Source: Anaerolineae bacterium (GTDB lineage Bacteria; Chloroflexota; Anaerolineae; Anaerolineales; UBA11579). Taken from it: a stretch of 64,000 nt of DNA. Of the stretch, positions 51,993-60,416 are shown one piece after another; position 1 is the stretch's first letter; every line of letters starts with the position of its first letter. The notes under the pieces are model-generated. The model worked only from the letters and a program-made list of their open reading frames with translations. It was not told where the DNA came from and made no database searches. Both the position numbers and the translations under genes were made by a program. Location of the stretch: positions 1-64,000 of the forward strand of contig SCUK01000003.1 in NCBI GenBank assembly GCA_004297445.1, given 5' to 3'.

Positions 51993-53027
51993 TCATCCGT
52001 CGATTTCCAGGGTGATTTTGCCGAGCTGTTCGCCGGCTTCGAGACGCCGGTGAGCTTCAGCCACATCTTTCCAAGAATAGGTGCGGTCGAGCACAGGCAA
52101 TAGCTTCTCTTCAAAGACCAGATTCATCACTGTGCGAAAGTCCTGATGGGTTCCCATTGTCGAACCGATAATACTGAGATGTTTGGCGAACATATAACGA
52201 TTGTCAAACTCGAATCTGGGCGCGCCAGTATTCCCGACCGTGAGCAGGCGTCCCCCCTTGCGAAGGGCGCGCAAACTCTGAGGGAACGTGGTACCCACAT
52301 TATCCACCACCATGTCCACGCCGCGCTTTCCCGTGAGTGAGTAGACTGCGCTCGACCAGTCTTCAGTTTGTGAGCGGTCAATCAACCGGGTTGCACCCAG
52401 TGATTCGGCGAGAGCTAACTTTGCAGCCCCGGAGCCAACGACGAACACTTCTGCTCCCGCGTACCTGGCAATCTGGATGCTGGCAGTGTTGACGCCGCCA
52501 GACGCGCCGACCACCAAGACAGTTTCACTGGCACGCAGGGCGCCGCGGACTATCAGTGAATGCCAGGCGGTCTGAAAGACAAGCGAAGAGGCGGCCGCAG
52601 CATGGAAGTCGAATTCATTCGGGATAGGCAGGACGTTGGTCGCAGGGACGACGATGTATTCGGCATAGGTTCCGGGAACGGTCTCGCCGAGCAGATTCCA
52701 GTTGCGGCATTGGTTGTCCAATCCGGCGAGGCAGTAATCGCAAGTGCCATCACTCAGGTTGGCGTTAATGACCACCCGCGTTCCGATGGGGTGCGATTCC
52801 ACGCCAGGACCCAGCGCTGAGATGATCCCTGCGCCATCGGCTCCGAGGATGTGCGGGTAAGCCAGGCGAATGCCGGGCCAGCCGGCACGCACCCAAATAT
52901 CCAGATGATTAAGGCCCGCGGCATGGAGACGAATCTGAACCTGGCCGGGTCCGGGTTCAGGTGTGGGGTGGTCTGCCCGGGCCAGGACTTCCGGGCCGCC
53001 ATGTTCGGAAAGCAAAATAGCTCGCAA
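51993..53027 (-). CDS. Zinc-type alcohol dehydrogenase / quinone-oxidoreductase-like enzyme
   Basis: 344 aa MDR-superfamily. N-terminal GroES-like half with 'GLNHLDIWVRAGWPG', 'ILGADGAGIISALG' and the structural zinc cysteines in 'CDYCLAGLDNQCRNW'. NAD(P)-binding half with 'VLVVGASGGVNTASIQIARY' and 'DMVVDNVGTTFPQSL'. Oxidises or reduces an alcohol, aldehyde or enone. The start is TTG 53027, supported by GGGGAG eight bases upstream and a TATAAT box at 53046-53051. Confidence 0.92.
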   Translation of the reverse strand: MRAILLSEHGGPEVLARADHPTPEPGPGQVQIRLHAAGLNHLDIWVRAGWPGIRLAYPHILGADGAGIISALGPGVESHPIGTRVVINANLSDGTCDYCLAGLDNQCRNWNLLGETVPGTYAEYIVVPATNVLPIPNEFDFHAAAASSLVFQTAWHSLIVRGALRASETVLVVGASGGVNTASIQIARYAGAEVFVVGSGAAKLALAESLGATRLIDRSQTEDWSSAVYSLTGKRGVDMVVDNVGTTFPQSLRALRKGGRLLTVGNTGAPRFEFDNRYMFAKHLSIIGSTMGTHQDFRTVMNLVFEEKLLPVLDRTYSWKDVAEAHRRLEAGEQLGKITLEIDG

Positions 53028-53045
53028 GCGGGTTTCTCCCCGGTC

Positions 53046-53051
53046 ATTATA
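53046..53051 (-). promoter_or_regulatory. -10 box of the oxidoreductase-led leftward operon
   Basis: TATAAT on the minus strand, about 19 bases before the TTG start at 53027. It heads a run of seven same-strand genes down to 46835. Confidence 0.55.
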
Positions 53052-53123
53052 ACTGTGTGGCGCGGGCGGCCTTCAGCGAGTAGTAAGCGGTAAAATGAAC
53101 CATCCCACTTCCTGGAGAGGTCA

Positions 53124-53501
53124 ATGACAACTTCTGACATTCATGGCGCGCTTTCCAATACGGCTGGTTTATATTTTCTATTGCTTTCGGTATGGGGTTT
53201 CTGGAGGTTCTTCCGGAAGCAAGGGCTGGACGCGTCTTACCGCGGCGCGCTGGTGGTTGCCGAAGTCCTTGTGGTCCTTCAGGCACTCCTGGGCGGATAC
53301 TTGTGGTTGGCGGGGCTGCGGCCAGCCCGTATGGTGCACATTCTTTACGGCCTGCTGCTTCCTGCAATCATTCCGGCGGCTTTCTCCTACACCAAGGGGC
53401 GTGAGGGCCGGGCGGAAGTGCTTATTTATGCTTCACTGTTGTTGTTCGGCGTAGGGGTAGTGATGCGGGCTTACTTCACCGGAATCTTCACGACTCCCTG
53501 A
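53124..53501 (+). CDS. Small four-TM membrane protein
   Basis: 125 aa. Four hydrophobic helices (about 14-28, 41-62, 68-88, 97-115), with 'GGYLWLAGLRPARMVHILYG' between them. It could be a cytochrome-like or DoxX-like membrane protein, but no heme ligand set is clear; His residues are at about 7 and 76. GGAGAGG precedes the ATG, and TAAAAT lies at 53091. It sits just upstream of the Rieske-cytochrome b genes. Confidence 0.6.
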   Translation: MTTSDIHGALSNTAGLYFLLLSVWGFWRFFRKQGLDASYRGALVVAEVLVVLQALLGGYLWLAGLRPARMVHILYGLLLPAIIPAAFSYTKGREGRAEVLIYASLLLFGVGVVMRAYFTGIFTTP

Positions 53502-53536
53502 CCGCGTCAATCCTGCCTTTTGTAATCCAAATTGGC

Positions 53537-53565
53537 TTGTTTCCAATAATCTCTTGTGATAGAAT
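53537..53565 (+). promoter_or_regulatory. Promoter of the Rieske-cytochrome b operon
   Basis: -35 TTGTTT (53537-53542), 17-base spacer, -10 TAGAAT (53560-53565) with TGA extension. GAGGAGTAG before the ATG at 53605 is the ribosome site. Confidence 0.7.
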
Positions 53566-53604
53566 CCGCAAGCGTTTTCAAAAACCACATGAGGAGTAGT
53601 AGGC

Positions 53605-54177
53605 ATGAGTGAAGCAACCGCTTCAAACGAGCAGGTTAGCGCGCAATCTGACAGCCTGGCGGTAAACCGTCGCGAATTTCTTAACCTCGCCTGGCTCGCC
53701 TCTCTCGGTTTCCTGACCCTTCAAGTTGGCGGTTATACCCTCGTTTTTGCATATCCTCGCTTCAAGGAAGGCGAGTTCGGTGGCATTTTCACCTACGGCC
53801 CTGTGGCAAACCTGCCTGAAGTCAACGCCAGCCCCGAAAACTTTCCCAAAGTCAAATTCTGGATATCCCACACCGATGTAGGCATCGTTGCCCTCTATAA
53901 AGTGTGTGTGCATCTCGGCTGCATCTATGGATGGAGCGACCAGGAATTCAAGTTCATCTGCCCATGCCATGGGTCGCAGTACGAATACGATGGTACATAC
54001 CGGCAGGGGCCGGCACCGCGCAGCCTGGACCAGTTTGTCATCCAGATTGTCGACGAGAATGGCAACGAATTGGCCCGAACGCCAGATAGCGGCGGTCCGG
54101 TGGCATTGCCGGATAACCCGAATGCTGTGGTTCGTATTGATACGGGCGCGAAGATCATTGGCGAGAACCACGCCTAG
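53605..54177 (+). CDS. Rieske [2Fe-2S] protein of a cytochrome bc-type complex
   Basis: 190 aa. A twin-Arg motif 'NRREFLNLAWLASLG' and one TM segment suggest Tat-dependent membrane insertion. Cluster ligands Cys101 and His103 ('CVHLGC') and Cys119 and His122 ('CPCHGS'); disulfide cysteines 106 and 121. 'YRQGPAPRSLDQF' is the conserved Pro loop. Passes electrons from quinol bound at cytochrome b to a cytochrome c. First gene of the respiratory operon. Confidence 0.96.
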   Translation: MSEATASNEQVSAQSDSLAVNRREFLNLAWLASLGFLTLQVGGYTLVFAYPRFKEGEFGGIFTYGPVANLPEVNASPENFPKVKFWISHTDVGIVALYKVCVHLGCIYGWSDQEFKFICPCHGSQYEYDGTYRQGPAPRSLDQFVIQIVDENGNELARTPDSGGPVALPDNPNAVVRIDTGAKIIGENHA

Positions 54178-54245
54178 CATTGAGTGGCGTCACGGATTGG
54201 CCAGACATTCGTGAATCGCCCTGAGTTCATTGGAGAGAAGAGGAA

Positions 54246-55988
54246 ATGATCAGCTCACTGCGTCAACGTCTCAGAAGTATCCCGCGTGGCCCTGAGTTGC
54301 GCAAAATGATTTGGGAGATGATCGACAACCGCGTCCGAATTATTACGGCGGGTTTGTCGATGAAAGAGTTGCGCGCAGTCCTGCGCGGCGATCCCCCGAC
54401 CGAAAAACCGAATCCGCGCTACAAGGTCATTACTACTTCGTTTATTGCCCACTTACGCCCGCGCTATTATCCGCTGGGCGCGACCTGGTTTACGCACACC
54501 TTCCGTCTGGGTTGGATGACCACTTTCTTCTTTGTGGTTGAGGTGCTTACCGGCCTTATCCTCATGGTGTACTACATCCCATTTCCGGATCAGGCGTATG
54601 GCTCCATCCTTGAAATTGAAAGCAACGTCTTTCTGGGCGAATTGTTCCGCGACCTGCATCGCCTGGGCGCGGAGGCGATGGTGCTGTTTACCTGGTTGCA
54701 CCTTTTCCGCACATATTTCACCGGCTCCTACAAGGGCGCACGTACTTTTACCTGGCTAACCGGAGTGGCCCTGTTGGCCATCACGGCCTGGCTGTCTTTC
54801 ACCGGTTACCTGTTGACCTGGGACCAACTGGGATACTGGGCTATCACGGTGGGTTCCAGTATGGCCGAATCCGGCCCGGTGCTTGGCCCGGCGATGAACC
54901 TGGTTCTCCGTGGTGCGCCGGATATTGGCACCGGCGGCTTGCTGCGGTTCTATTTGAATCACGTCATCCTCTTCCCGTTGATCGCCATACTGGTCATCAG
55001 TATTCATTACTACAAAGTGTCCCGCGAGCACGGCATCTCTCTGCCCGCCGATATTGAAGAAGGAAATGCCAGCGACCAGCGGAAGAAAGAAGCCAATCGC
55101 CGTATTGACCTGATCCCGGATCTGCTGTCGCACGAATTGTTCTTGACCAGCATCGGCATCCTTGCGCTGTTGGCAATCGTCTACTTTGACTGGTTCAATT
55201 CACCACTCGAGACGCATGCCAACCCACAGGCGACGCCGCTGGATACAAAAGCCCCCTGGTATTTCTGGTGGCTGCAGGGATTGCTGAAAATCGACCCGGC
55301 AAAGATCCTCGAAAACCTCATCAATCCTATTCTGGCTGCGCCGCTGTTTGTAAATATGGGCATTAAGCCACTGGAATTGAGTCTCCTCCTGAACTCCAAG
55401 TTCATCATGGGTTTGGTCGTGCCACCGGTGGTGGTTGGCTTGTTGTTTGCCATTCCGTACATTGATCGAAACCCGGCACGGTTGGCTCGCAAGCGACCGT
55501 TCGCAATCCTGTGGGGTATCGCCTGGGTGTTCATCCTCCTTGCGTTGTCCTATATGGGTTTGCCGGAATATGGCATTGAAACCCCACCGGCAACCCGCGT
55601 TATCCAGGATCTTGCTCCGGAAGAAGGCATGGGTATTCTGCGAGAAACGCCTTACGAAGAACTCATTCCGGGCATTTACACGGTAGGTGAGACGAATCCT
55701 GAGGAAATTTGCGGGTCGGACTTCACTTACACCAGCAGCCAGACGGGCGAACAGGTCATCGGTTGCGCTCACCTTGTTGAAGTGTTTACTGAGTATTCCG
55801 AGGGATTGCTGGCCGCTGAAGAAGATGGCTTGCTGCCTGACCTGCATGCCATCATGCTTATTGAGCGCTACGGCCCGGATCTCAAGCGCGTGGGGCTGGA
55901 CGTGAGCTGGACGGATGAGGCCACGGGCGAAACAAAAACCTATACAAAGCATTACTTCCTGCACGCTGAGCGTTCGCTGGAAGAGTAA
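54246..55988 (+). CDS. Cytochrome b of a bc-type complex (single chain, with C-terminal extension)
   Basis: 580 aa. Heme ligands His138/His152 and His239/His254, so 13 and 14 intervening residues, the b6-type spacing. Unlike b6, the subunit IV part is in the same chain. The Qo segment that is usually PEWY reads 'TKAPWYFWWLQG', lacking the Glu. About eight TM helices end near residue 430. A ~150-residue hydrophilic tail follows, ending 'KHYFLHAERSLEE' and including Cys494 and Cys509, with no heme motif. It oxidises quinol and reduces the Rieske protein. Confidence 0.95.
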   Translation: MISSLRQRLRSIPRGPELRKMIWEMIDNRVRIITAGLSMKELRAVLRGDPPTEKPNPRYKVITTSFIAHLRPRYYPLGATWFTHTFRLGWMTTFFFVVEVLTGLILMVYYIPFPDQAYGSILEIESNVFLGELFRDLHRLGAEAMVLFTWLHLFRTYFTGSYKGARTFTWLTGVALLAITAWLSFTGYLLTWDQLGYWAITVGSSMAESGPVLGPAMNLVLRGAPDIGTGGLLRFYLNHVILFPLIAILVISIHYYKVSREHGISLPADIEEGNASDQRKKEANRRIDLIPDLLSHELFLTSIGILALLAIVYFDWFNSPLETHANPQATPLDTKAPWYFWWLQGLLKIDPAKILENLINPILAAPLFVNMGIKPLELSLLLNSKFIMGLVVPPVVVGLLFAIPYIDRNPARLARKRPFAILWGIAWVFILLALSYMGLPEYGIETPPATRVIQDLAPEEGMGILRETPYEELIPGIYTVGETNPEEICGSDFTYTSSQTGEQVIGCAHLVEVFTEYSEGLLAAEEDGLLPDLHAIMLIERYGPDLKRVGLDVSWTDEATGETKTYTKHYFLHAERSLEE

Positions 55989-56007
55989 CCGAGGAGCCGG
56001 ATAGACC

Positions 56008-56826
56008 ATGAAACGAATCCATCTAGAAATCGCCCTCGGCACGCTGTTCGTAATTGCCAGCGCGGTACTGCTTATCATCATGGCGTCGGAGGAACCGGCG
56101 CGGCTGGCTCGTTTTGAAGTGGAGCAAAGGGCTGAGCAGATTGAGTTTGGCGCGCTGGTATTTGAGACGAACTGCACCAATTGCCATGGCAGCCATGCCC
56201 AGGGTATTCCCGGCAAGGCGCCCTGCCTAAAATGCCCCGAGTTCTTCAGTGACCGTCTTGGTGAAGTTGGCTGGGGCGGGAGTCTCGAAGACTATGTGGT
56301 TTCCGTTGTCACCACTGGACGCCAGGTCAGCACGAGGCCCGCGCTGTATCAGGGAGAAGGGACCGGGGTGCCGGTGATGCCGACCTGGTCTGATCAGTTT
56401 GGCGGCCCGTTGCGCGAAGACCAAATCCGCGCGGTGGCGGCGTTCATCGTTAACTTCGAGTCCTGGGCTGCAGAGCCTGAGGCACCGGAGGCTTATCCGA
56501 CCCCGCTCTTCAGCGTGGATGTGAACGACCCGATTGCGGTGGGCCGGGTGGCTTTTGTACAATACGGCTGCGTGGGCTGTCATACCGTTGAAGGTCTTTC
56601 CACGGCGACGACCGGTCCAGTGATGAACGGCATCGCGACACGTGCTGCAATCCGCGAGGGATACGAGTCTGCTGAGGATTACATCCTGACCTCAATTCAG
56701 AATCCGGGCGACTATGTAGTCGAAGGGTTCAATGACGGGGTGATGCCTATAAACTTTGGCGAAATCATCAGTGAGGAAGACCTGACAAACCTGCTGGCGT
56801 TCCTGATGACGCTAACGGAAGAATAG
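56008..56826 (+). CDS. Membrane-anchored diheme cytochrome c
   Basis: 272 aa. N-terminal TM (about 8-27) then two CxxCH sites: 'CTNCH' (56-60) and 'CVGCH' (188-192). A further 'CLKC' is not a heme site. 'MPTWSDQFGG' and 'DGVMPINFGE' provide likely Met ligands. It probably takes electrons from the Rieske protein. It follows cytochrome b by 19 bases and closes the operon with a strong terminator. Confidence 0.93.
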   Translation: MKRIHLEIALGTLFVIASAVLLIIMASEEPARLARFEVEQRAEQIEFGALVFETNCTNCHGSHAQGIPGKAPCLKCPEFFSDRLGEVGWGGSLEDYVVSVVTTGRQVSTRPALYQGEGTGVPVMPTWSDQFGGPLREDQIRAVAAFIVNFESWAAEPEAPEAYPTPLFSVDVNDPIAVGRVAFVQYGCVGCHTVEGLSTATTGPVMNGIATRAAIREGYESAEDYILTSIQNPGDYVVEGFNDGVMPINFGEIISEEDLTNLLAFLMTLTEE

Positions 56827-56850
56827 CGGCAACAATAGTTCCGAATTAAG

Positions 56851-56890
56851 CCGGCCTTCTCTCTAGTCCAAGAGGGAGGGCCGGTTTTTT
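56851..56890 (+). terminator. Rho-independent terminator of the Rieske-cytochrome b operon
   Basis: 13-bp stem (56851-56863 with 56872-56884, two G-U pairs), 8-base loop, then TTTTTT. Confidence 0.9.
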
Positions 56891-56895
56891 GTGGA

Positions 56896-56904
56896 TGATA
56901 TACT
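56896..56904 (+). promoter_or_regulatory. Extended -10 promoter of the second cytochrome c gene
   Basis: TGA-TATACT directly after the terminator, with a start expected near 56911 and ATG at 56927. This excludes the upstream in-frame GTG at 56891. Confidence 0.6.
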
Positions 56905-56926
56905 CTCGGGTCAAGGACAATTCCAC

Positions 56927-57826
56927 ATGAATCGACTTACAGTGTTGATGCTGGCCACGGGAATGGCCCTGCTTCTGGTTGTTCGCACCAGCGCCCAGGA
57001 ACCTCCCAATGGGGACCCTATCGCGGGAGCGCGCCTCTATGACGCCTGGTACAACGAAATTGATCGTATGCCGCCGAATGGTAACCATCCCTTATGGGAG
57101 ACGCAAACTGCAAATAACCGAACTGGTGTGTCCACGTGGCGCTGCGTGAGCTGCCACGGCTGGGACTACAAGGGAGCGGCGGGGAATTATGGCCCTGATT
57201 CATCGGAATATACTGGCTTTCCCGGTGTAATCGACATGGTCGGTCGATCTGAGTCGGAGGTGCGCGGTTGGTTGGATGGGACGATGAATTCCAGCCACGA
57301 TTTTTCACAATTCTTTTCTGCGTCCGAGGTGAAGAACCTGGTCACTTTTCTGCGTACTCGCCTTCTTGATACAGACCTGCTCATTGATCCGGTTAGTGGT
57401 CGGGCATTTGGGGCGGTGGGGCGAGGTCATGAGCTTTATCAGGACCAGTGCCTGGACTGCCACGGCGAGGATGGTTCCGCGGTAAATTTCGGCAGCGCCA
57501 AAAATCCCGTCTTTCTGGGGGACATGGCTCAACAAGATGCCTGGCGATTGCTCCACAAGACCAGATTTGGCCAACCGAATTCTGATATGCCCTCGGCGGA
57601 CCAATTGGGTAGTTCACTACAAGACCTGTCGGATATCCTGGCTTACGCCCAATCTTTGCCAGCGTTAAACCCGGCCACAGGGGACGGGGGGGACAGCGGT
57701 GGGCTTGACTATTCGCAGCAGGGCGATACGACTTCTATTGTGATCGGTGCCATTTTAATTGCGGCGGTAGTCATGGGAGGGTTGATTCTGAACAGCATTC
57801 AACGGGGGACAATTCAAGAAGATTGA
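56927..57826 (+). CDS. Diheme cytochrome c with N-terminal signal and C-terminal TM anchor
   Basis: 299 aa. Signal peptide (hydrophobic 4-20), heme sites 'CVSCH' (73-77) and 'CLDCH' (175-179), and a C-terminal TM helix (about 271-290). The first half is a c-type domain with 'WDYKGAAGNYG'; the second has 'GHELYQDQCLDCHGEDG'. It probably works next to the Rieske-cytochrome b complex or as donor to a terminal oxidase not encoded in this window. Separate promoter. Confidence 0.88.
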   Translation: MNRLTVLMLATGMALLLVVRTSAQEPPNGDPIAGARLYDAWYNEIDRMPPNGNHPLWETQTANNRTGVSTWRCVSCHGWDYKGAAGNYGPDSSEYTGFPGVIDMVGRSESEVRGWLDGTMNSSHDFSQFFSASEVKNLVTFLRTRLLDTDLLIDPVSGRAFGAVGRGHELYQDQCLDCHGEDGSAVNFGSAKNPVFLGDMAQQDAWRLLHKTRFGQPNSDMPSADQLGSSLQDLSDILAYAQSLPALNPATGDGGDSGGLDYSQQGDTTSIVIGAILIAAVVMGGLILNSIQRGTIQED

Positions 57827-57837
57827 AAGGGTCAGGA

Positions 57838-57866
57838 TTGACAGGCCTCCGCGGCTTTGGTATGCT
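57838..57866 (+). promoter_or_regulatory. Consensus-like promoter of the SRP RNA gene
   Basis: Perfect -35 TTGACA (57838-57843), 17-base spacer, -10 TATGCT (57861-57866) with TGG extension. The expected start at about 57873 coincides with the RNA's 5' stem. Confidence 0.9.
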
Positions 57867-57872
57867 TCTTCA

Positions 57873-57977
57873 GCCCAGGCGGGTCCGGCGCGGCAGAGCC
57901 CTGCGAACCTCGTCAGGTCCGAAAGGAAGCAGCGATAAGTAGGCCGCCCTGGGTGCCGCCGGGGTGCCTGCCTGGGC
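57873..57977 (+). ncRNA. ffs: Signal recognition particle RNA, small bacterial (4.5S) type
   Basis: About 105 nt. The 5' end GCCCAGGC pairs with 3' GCCTGGGC (57970-57977), giving one long rod. The Ffh-binding tip is present: GTCAGGTCC (57912-57920), GAAA tetraloop (57921-57924), then GGAAGCAGC (57925-57933), the symmetric and asymmetric loops of domain IV. A T5 run follows (57981-57985) as terminator. Works with Ffh and FtsY in membrane protein targeting. Confidence 0.95.
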
Positions 57978-58000
57978 AATTTTTCCAACAAATCACTCCA

Positions 58001-59416
58001 ATGAAATTCAGTGCTTCTACCCTCCGATTGCTGTCTGGTGCCGGTATAGCCTTACTGGCTGGCGCGATTCTGATTGCCGTTGGGTTTTTCAGACATGAAG
58101 TCTATATCACCGTAGATGGGAGTGAGCCTGCCAGACATACGGTTTGGGGAAATACGGTGTCAGGGGCGCTCCGATCAACAGATGTGCGACTTTCACCGGA
58201 GGATCGTGCAAATCCTGCGCCGGGCACCGTATTGAGCGAAGGAATGTTGATTGAGGTGGCGACTGCTGCTCCAGTCGAGATTGAGATTGGCGGGGGACGG
58301 TTGAATCTGGTCTCCGCAGAGCGCATCCCCTCAAACTTGATTCAGGAAGCGGGATTACAAATTTTTCCTGGCGACGAAGTTTGGGTAGATGGGGTGTTAG
58401 TGGATCCACAGGTTGAATTGGTGGCAACACGCTTTCTTTCGCTGGAATTGCGCCAGGCCAATCGTGTGACGCTACACAGAGAAACCGGCCAACAGGTTTT
58501 GCTTGGCGCAGGGCCGACGTTGGCACATGCTCTAGAGCAGTCGGGCGTGGCCCTGTACGCTTCAGATGTCCTTGTGCCGGGGCCAACAGAATACATCGTT
58601 GAAAACCTGGAGGTCGACCACCTGCCGGGTACATTGGTCGAAATCCGGCAAGGGGCGGACATTCTGCATAGCCGGACTGCGGGATCCACGGTTGGCCTGG
58701 CGCTGGCCTCGGCAGGAATCAGTTTGCAGGGCTTGGATTACAGCCTCCCCGCGGAACACGAAGAGATACCGGATGACGGCGTTATCCAGGTGATGCGTGT
58801 GTCTGAGGAAGTTCTGTTGGAGCAAGAGCTCGTGGGATTCATGACGGAATTCCAGGCATTGACCGATGTCCCAATTGACACGCTTCAAGTAGTGCAGGCA
58901 GGTGAATATGGACTGCAGGCACAACGTATACGGGTGCGGGTAGAAAATGGTGAAGAAATCGCTCGGATTGTCGAAGATGAGTGGCTGGTGAAGGAACCCG
59001 TGCCGAGGATTGAAGGTTACGGCACGCAAATCACAATCCAGACGCTGGATACGCCCCACGGAACAATCGAGTATTGGCGGGCAGTGGAGTTCTATGCAAC
59101 GTCTTACTCGCCGGCAAACTCCGGGACGCCTTTGGATGCTCCCTGGTATGGCCAGGTGTTTTGTGGCGGCAACATGCAGAACGGGTTTGTCGGCGTGGAC
59201 CTGGACTACGTGCCATGCGGAACGCCATTGTATATTCCCGGTTATGGGTTTGCGGTGGCGATGGATACAGGCGCAATCAGCGGGGCGTGGATCGATCTTG
59301 GATACCTGGATAAAGATTATGTCCCCTGGCATCAATTTGTAACGGTTTATTTCCTGACGCCGGTACCCAGCGCCGATTCCATAGCCTGGATTATCCCGCC
59401 GGGAAACGCCCGTTGA
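58001..59416 (+). CDS. DUF348 / G5 / 3D domain protein (RpfB-like, cell-wall active)
   Basis: 471 aa. One TM helix (about 12-32), then ubiquitin-like DUF348 units ('HEVYITVDGSEPARHTVWGN', 'RVTLHRETGQQVLL', 'QGADILHSRTAGSTVGLALA'). A G5 domain follows (about 280-360) and a C-terminal 3D domain (about 385-471) with the Asp-containing 'VDLDYVPCGTPLYIPGYG', 'AVAMDTGAISGAWIDLGY'. 3D domains share the MltA lytic transglycosylase fold. Likely outside the cell, acting on peptidoglycan. The start at ATG 58001; an upstream frame runs through the SRP RNA gene. Confidence 0.88.
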   Translation: MKFSASTLRLLSGAGIALLAGAILIAVGFFRHEVYITVDGSEPARHTVWGNTVSGALRSTDVRLSPEDRANPAPGTVLSEGMLIEVATAAPVEIEIGGGRLNLVSAERIPSNLIQEAGLQIFPGDEVWVDGVLVDPQVELVATRFLSLELRQANRVTLHRETGQQVLLGAGPTLAHALEQSGVALYASDVLVPGPTEYIVENLEVDHLPGTLVEIRQGADILHSRTAGSTVGLALASAGISLQGLDYSLPAEHEEIPDDGVIQVMRVSEEVLLEQELVGFMTEFQALTDVPIDTLQVVQAGEYGLQAQRIRVRVENGEEIARIVEDEWLVKEPVPRIEGYGTQITIQTLDTPHGTIEYWRAVEFYATSYSPANSGTPLDAPWYGQVFCGGNMQNGFVGVDLDYVPCGTPLYIPGYGFAVAMDTGAISGAWIDLGYLDKDYVPWHQFVTVYFLTPVPSADSIAWIIPPGNAR

Positions 59417-59435
59417 AGTCATCCATCGAGGGATT

Positions 59436-60416
59436 GTGTTGTCCCAGACATTGAAGGTGCTCATCCTTTTGGGCTCGTTGATCTGCATCTCAGGATGTGG
59501 CCAATTCATTGCCATCGGGACTTCTGAAGTCCAATTGCAGGAGAACTCTCAGGAGGATTCGGCAACTGCGACACTGGGAGTAGCAAGTACCGGAACAATT
59601 GCCCCAACATCCGCGCTATCTCAGGAAGAGACAGCGACCCCGTTTCCAAGTGCGACTCCGGACTGGACGCCCACCCCGGATGCACGGTTGCGACCGCAGG
59701 TGTGGCGCGGTTGGCCAATTGTGCCGGAGATCAGCCAGCATGCTGTAGACATTTACCTGGCGGGTGTGGCCGCAGGTAACGACCCCCATTCTTTCACGGT
59801 CATTGGAGACTGCCAGAGCCAGCCCGAAGTGTTTTTCGGCATCTACGCTACTGAAAGGTATTATTTTGGGATAGGCTACGACTATCTGCAAGATGCTGTT
59901 GATTACTTTGACGGTTCCTTCGGCCGCCAGAGTGCGGCGGTTGAAGATGGATTAAGTGTGGCATCCGTGTTTTCTCCCATCTGGGCGACACATCCAGAAT
60001 GTGAAGGCGGTGAATCGCCCCTGGGGTGTGAACTGCGAATCAACAACCCCAATATCGCCATCGTCAGTTTGGGGACGAACTGGAAACCTGGAGCCGAAGG
60101 GACTTTTGATGAACTGCTCAGGGATCTGGTTGACGCGCTGCTGGCGGAGCAGGTATTGCCTATTCTGGTCACGAAGGCGGACAATGTTGAGGCCGATAAC
60201 CTGCTGAACCAAATCATGGCCCAAGTTGCCTATGACTACGATATTCCTTTATGGAATTTCTGGCGAGCTGTCCAACATCTGCCCAATCAGGGATTGGATA
60301 CTACTTCAAGCGACGGGTTGATTTATCTGGCGCCCGAAGCCTGGGACGTTAAGAGTTTTACCGGGTTACAGACCCTGGACGCCTTTCTGCGCGCGGCGGG
60401 CGTTTATGAGCCCTAA
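59436..60416 (+). CDS. Lipoprotein with SGNH/GDSL-like domain
   Basis: 326 aa, GTG start with GAGGG upstream. Lipoprotein signal with lipobox 'CISGC'. A Thr/Ser/Pro linker (about 35-80) precedes a domain with 'FTVIGDCQSQPEVFFG' at the block I position of SGNH hydrolases, where the nucleophile of G-D-S is Cys. 'IAIVSLGTNW' fits block III; the late D-x-x-H is not convincing. It could be a modified esterase or a binding protein. Overlaps rsmA by 11 bases. Confidence 0.65.
   Translation: MLSQTLKVLILLGSLICISGCGQFIAIGTSEVQLQENSQEDSATATLGVASTGTIAPTSALSQEETATPFPSATPDWTPTPDARLRPQVWRGWPIVPEISQHAVDIYLAGVAAGNDPHSFTVIGDCQSQPEVFFGIYATERYYFGIGYDYLQDAVDYFDGSFGRQSAAVEDGLSVASVFSPIWATHPECEGGESPLGCELRINNPNIAIVSLGTNWKPGAEGTFDELLRDLVDALLAEQVLPILVTKADNVEADNLLNQIMAQVAYDYDIPLWNFWRAVQHLPNQGLDTTSSDGLIYLAPEAWDVKSFTGLQTLDAFLRAAGVYEP

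Noticed and set aside
55200-56216. 338-codon open frame on the - strand
   Set aside because: Antisense to the end of cytochrome b and the start of cytochrome c; no domain pattern and low-complexity composition.
57857-58000. N-terminal extension of the 3D-domain protein
   Set aside because: The extension lies over the SRP RNA gene and its promoter; the TM anchor begins right after ATG 58001.
59436-59515. Minus-strand frames over the 3D protein and lipoprotein (58562-59515)
   Set aside because: 317-codon antisense frame without domains; both sense genes have recognisable features.
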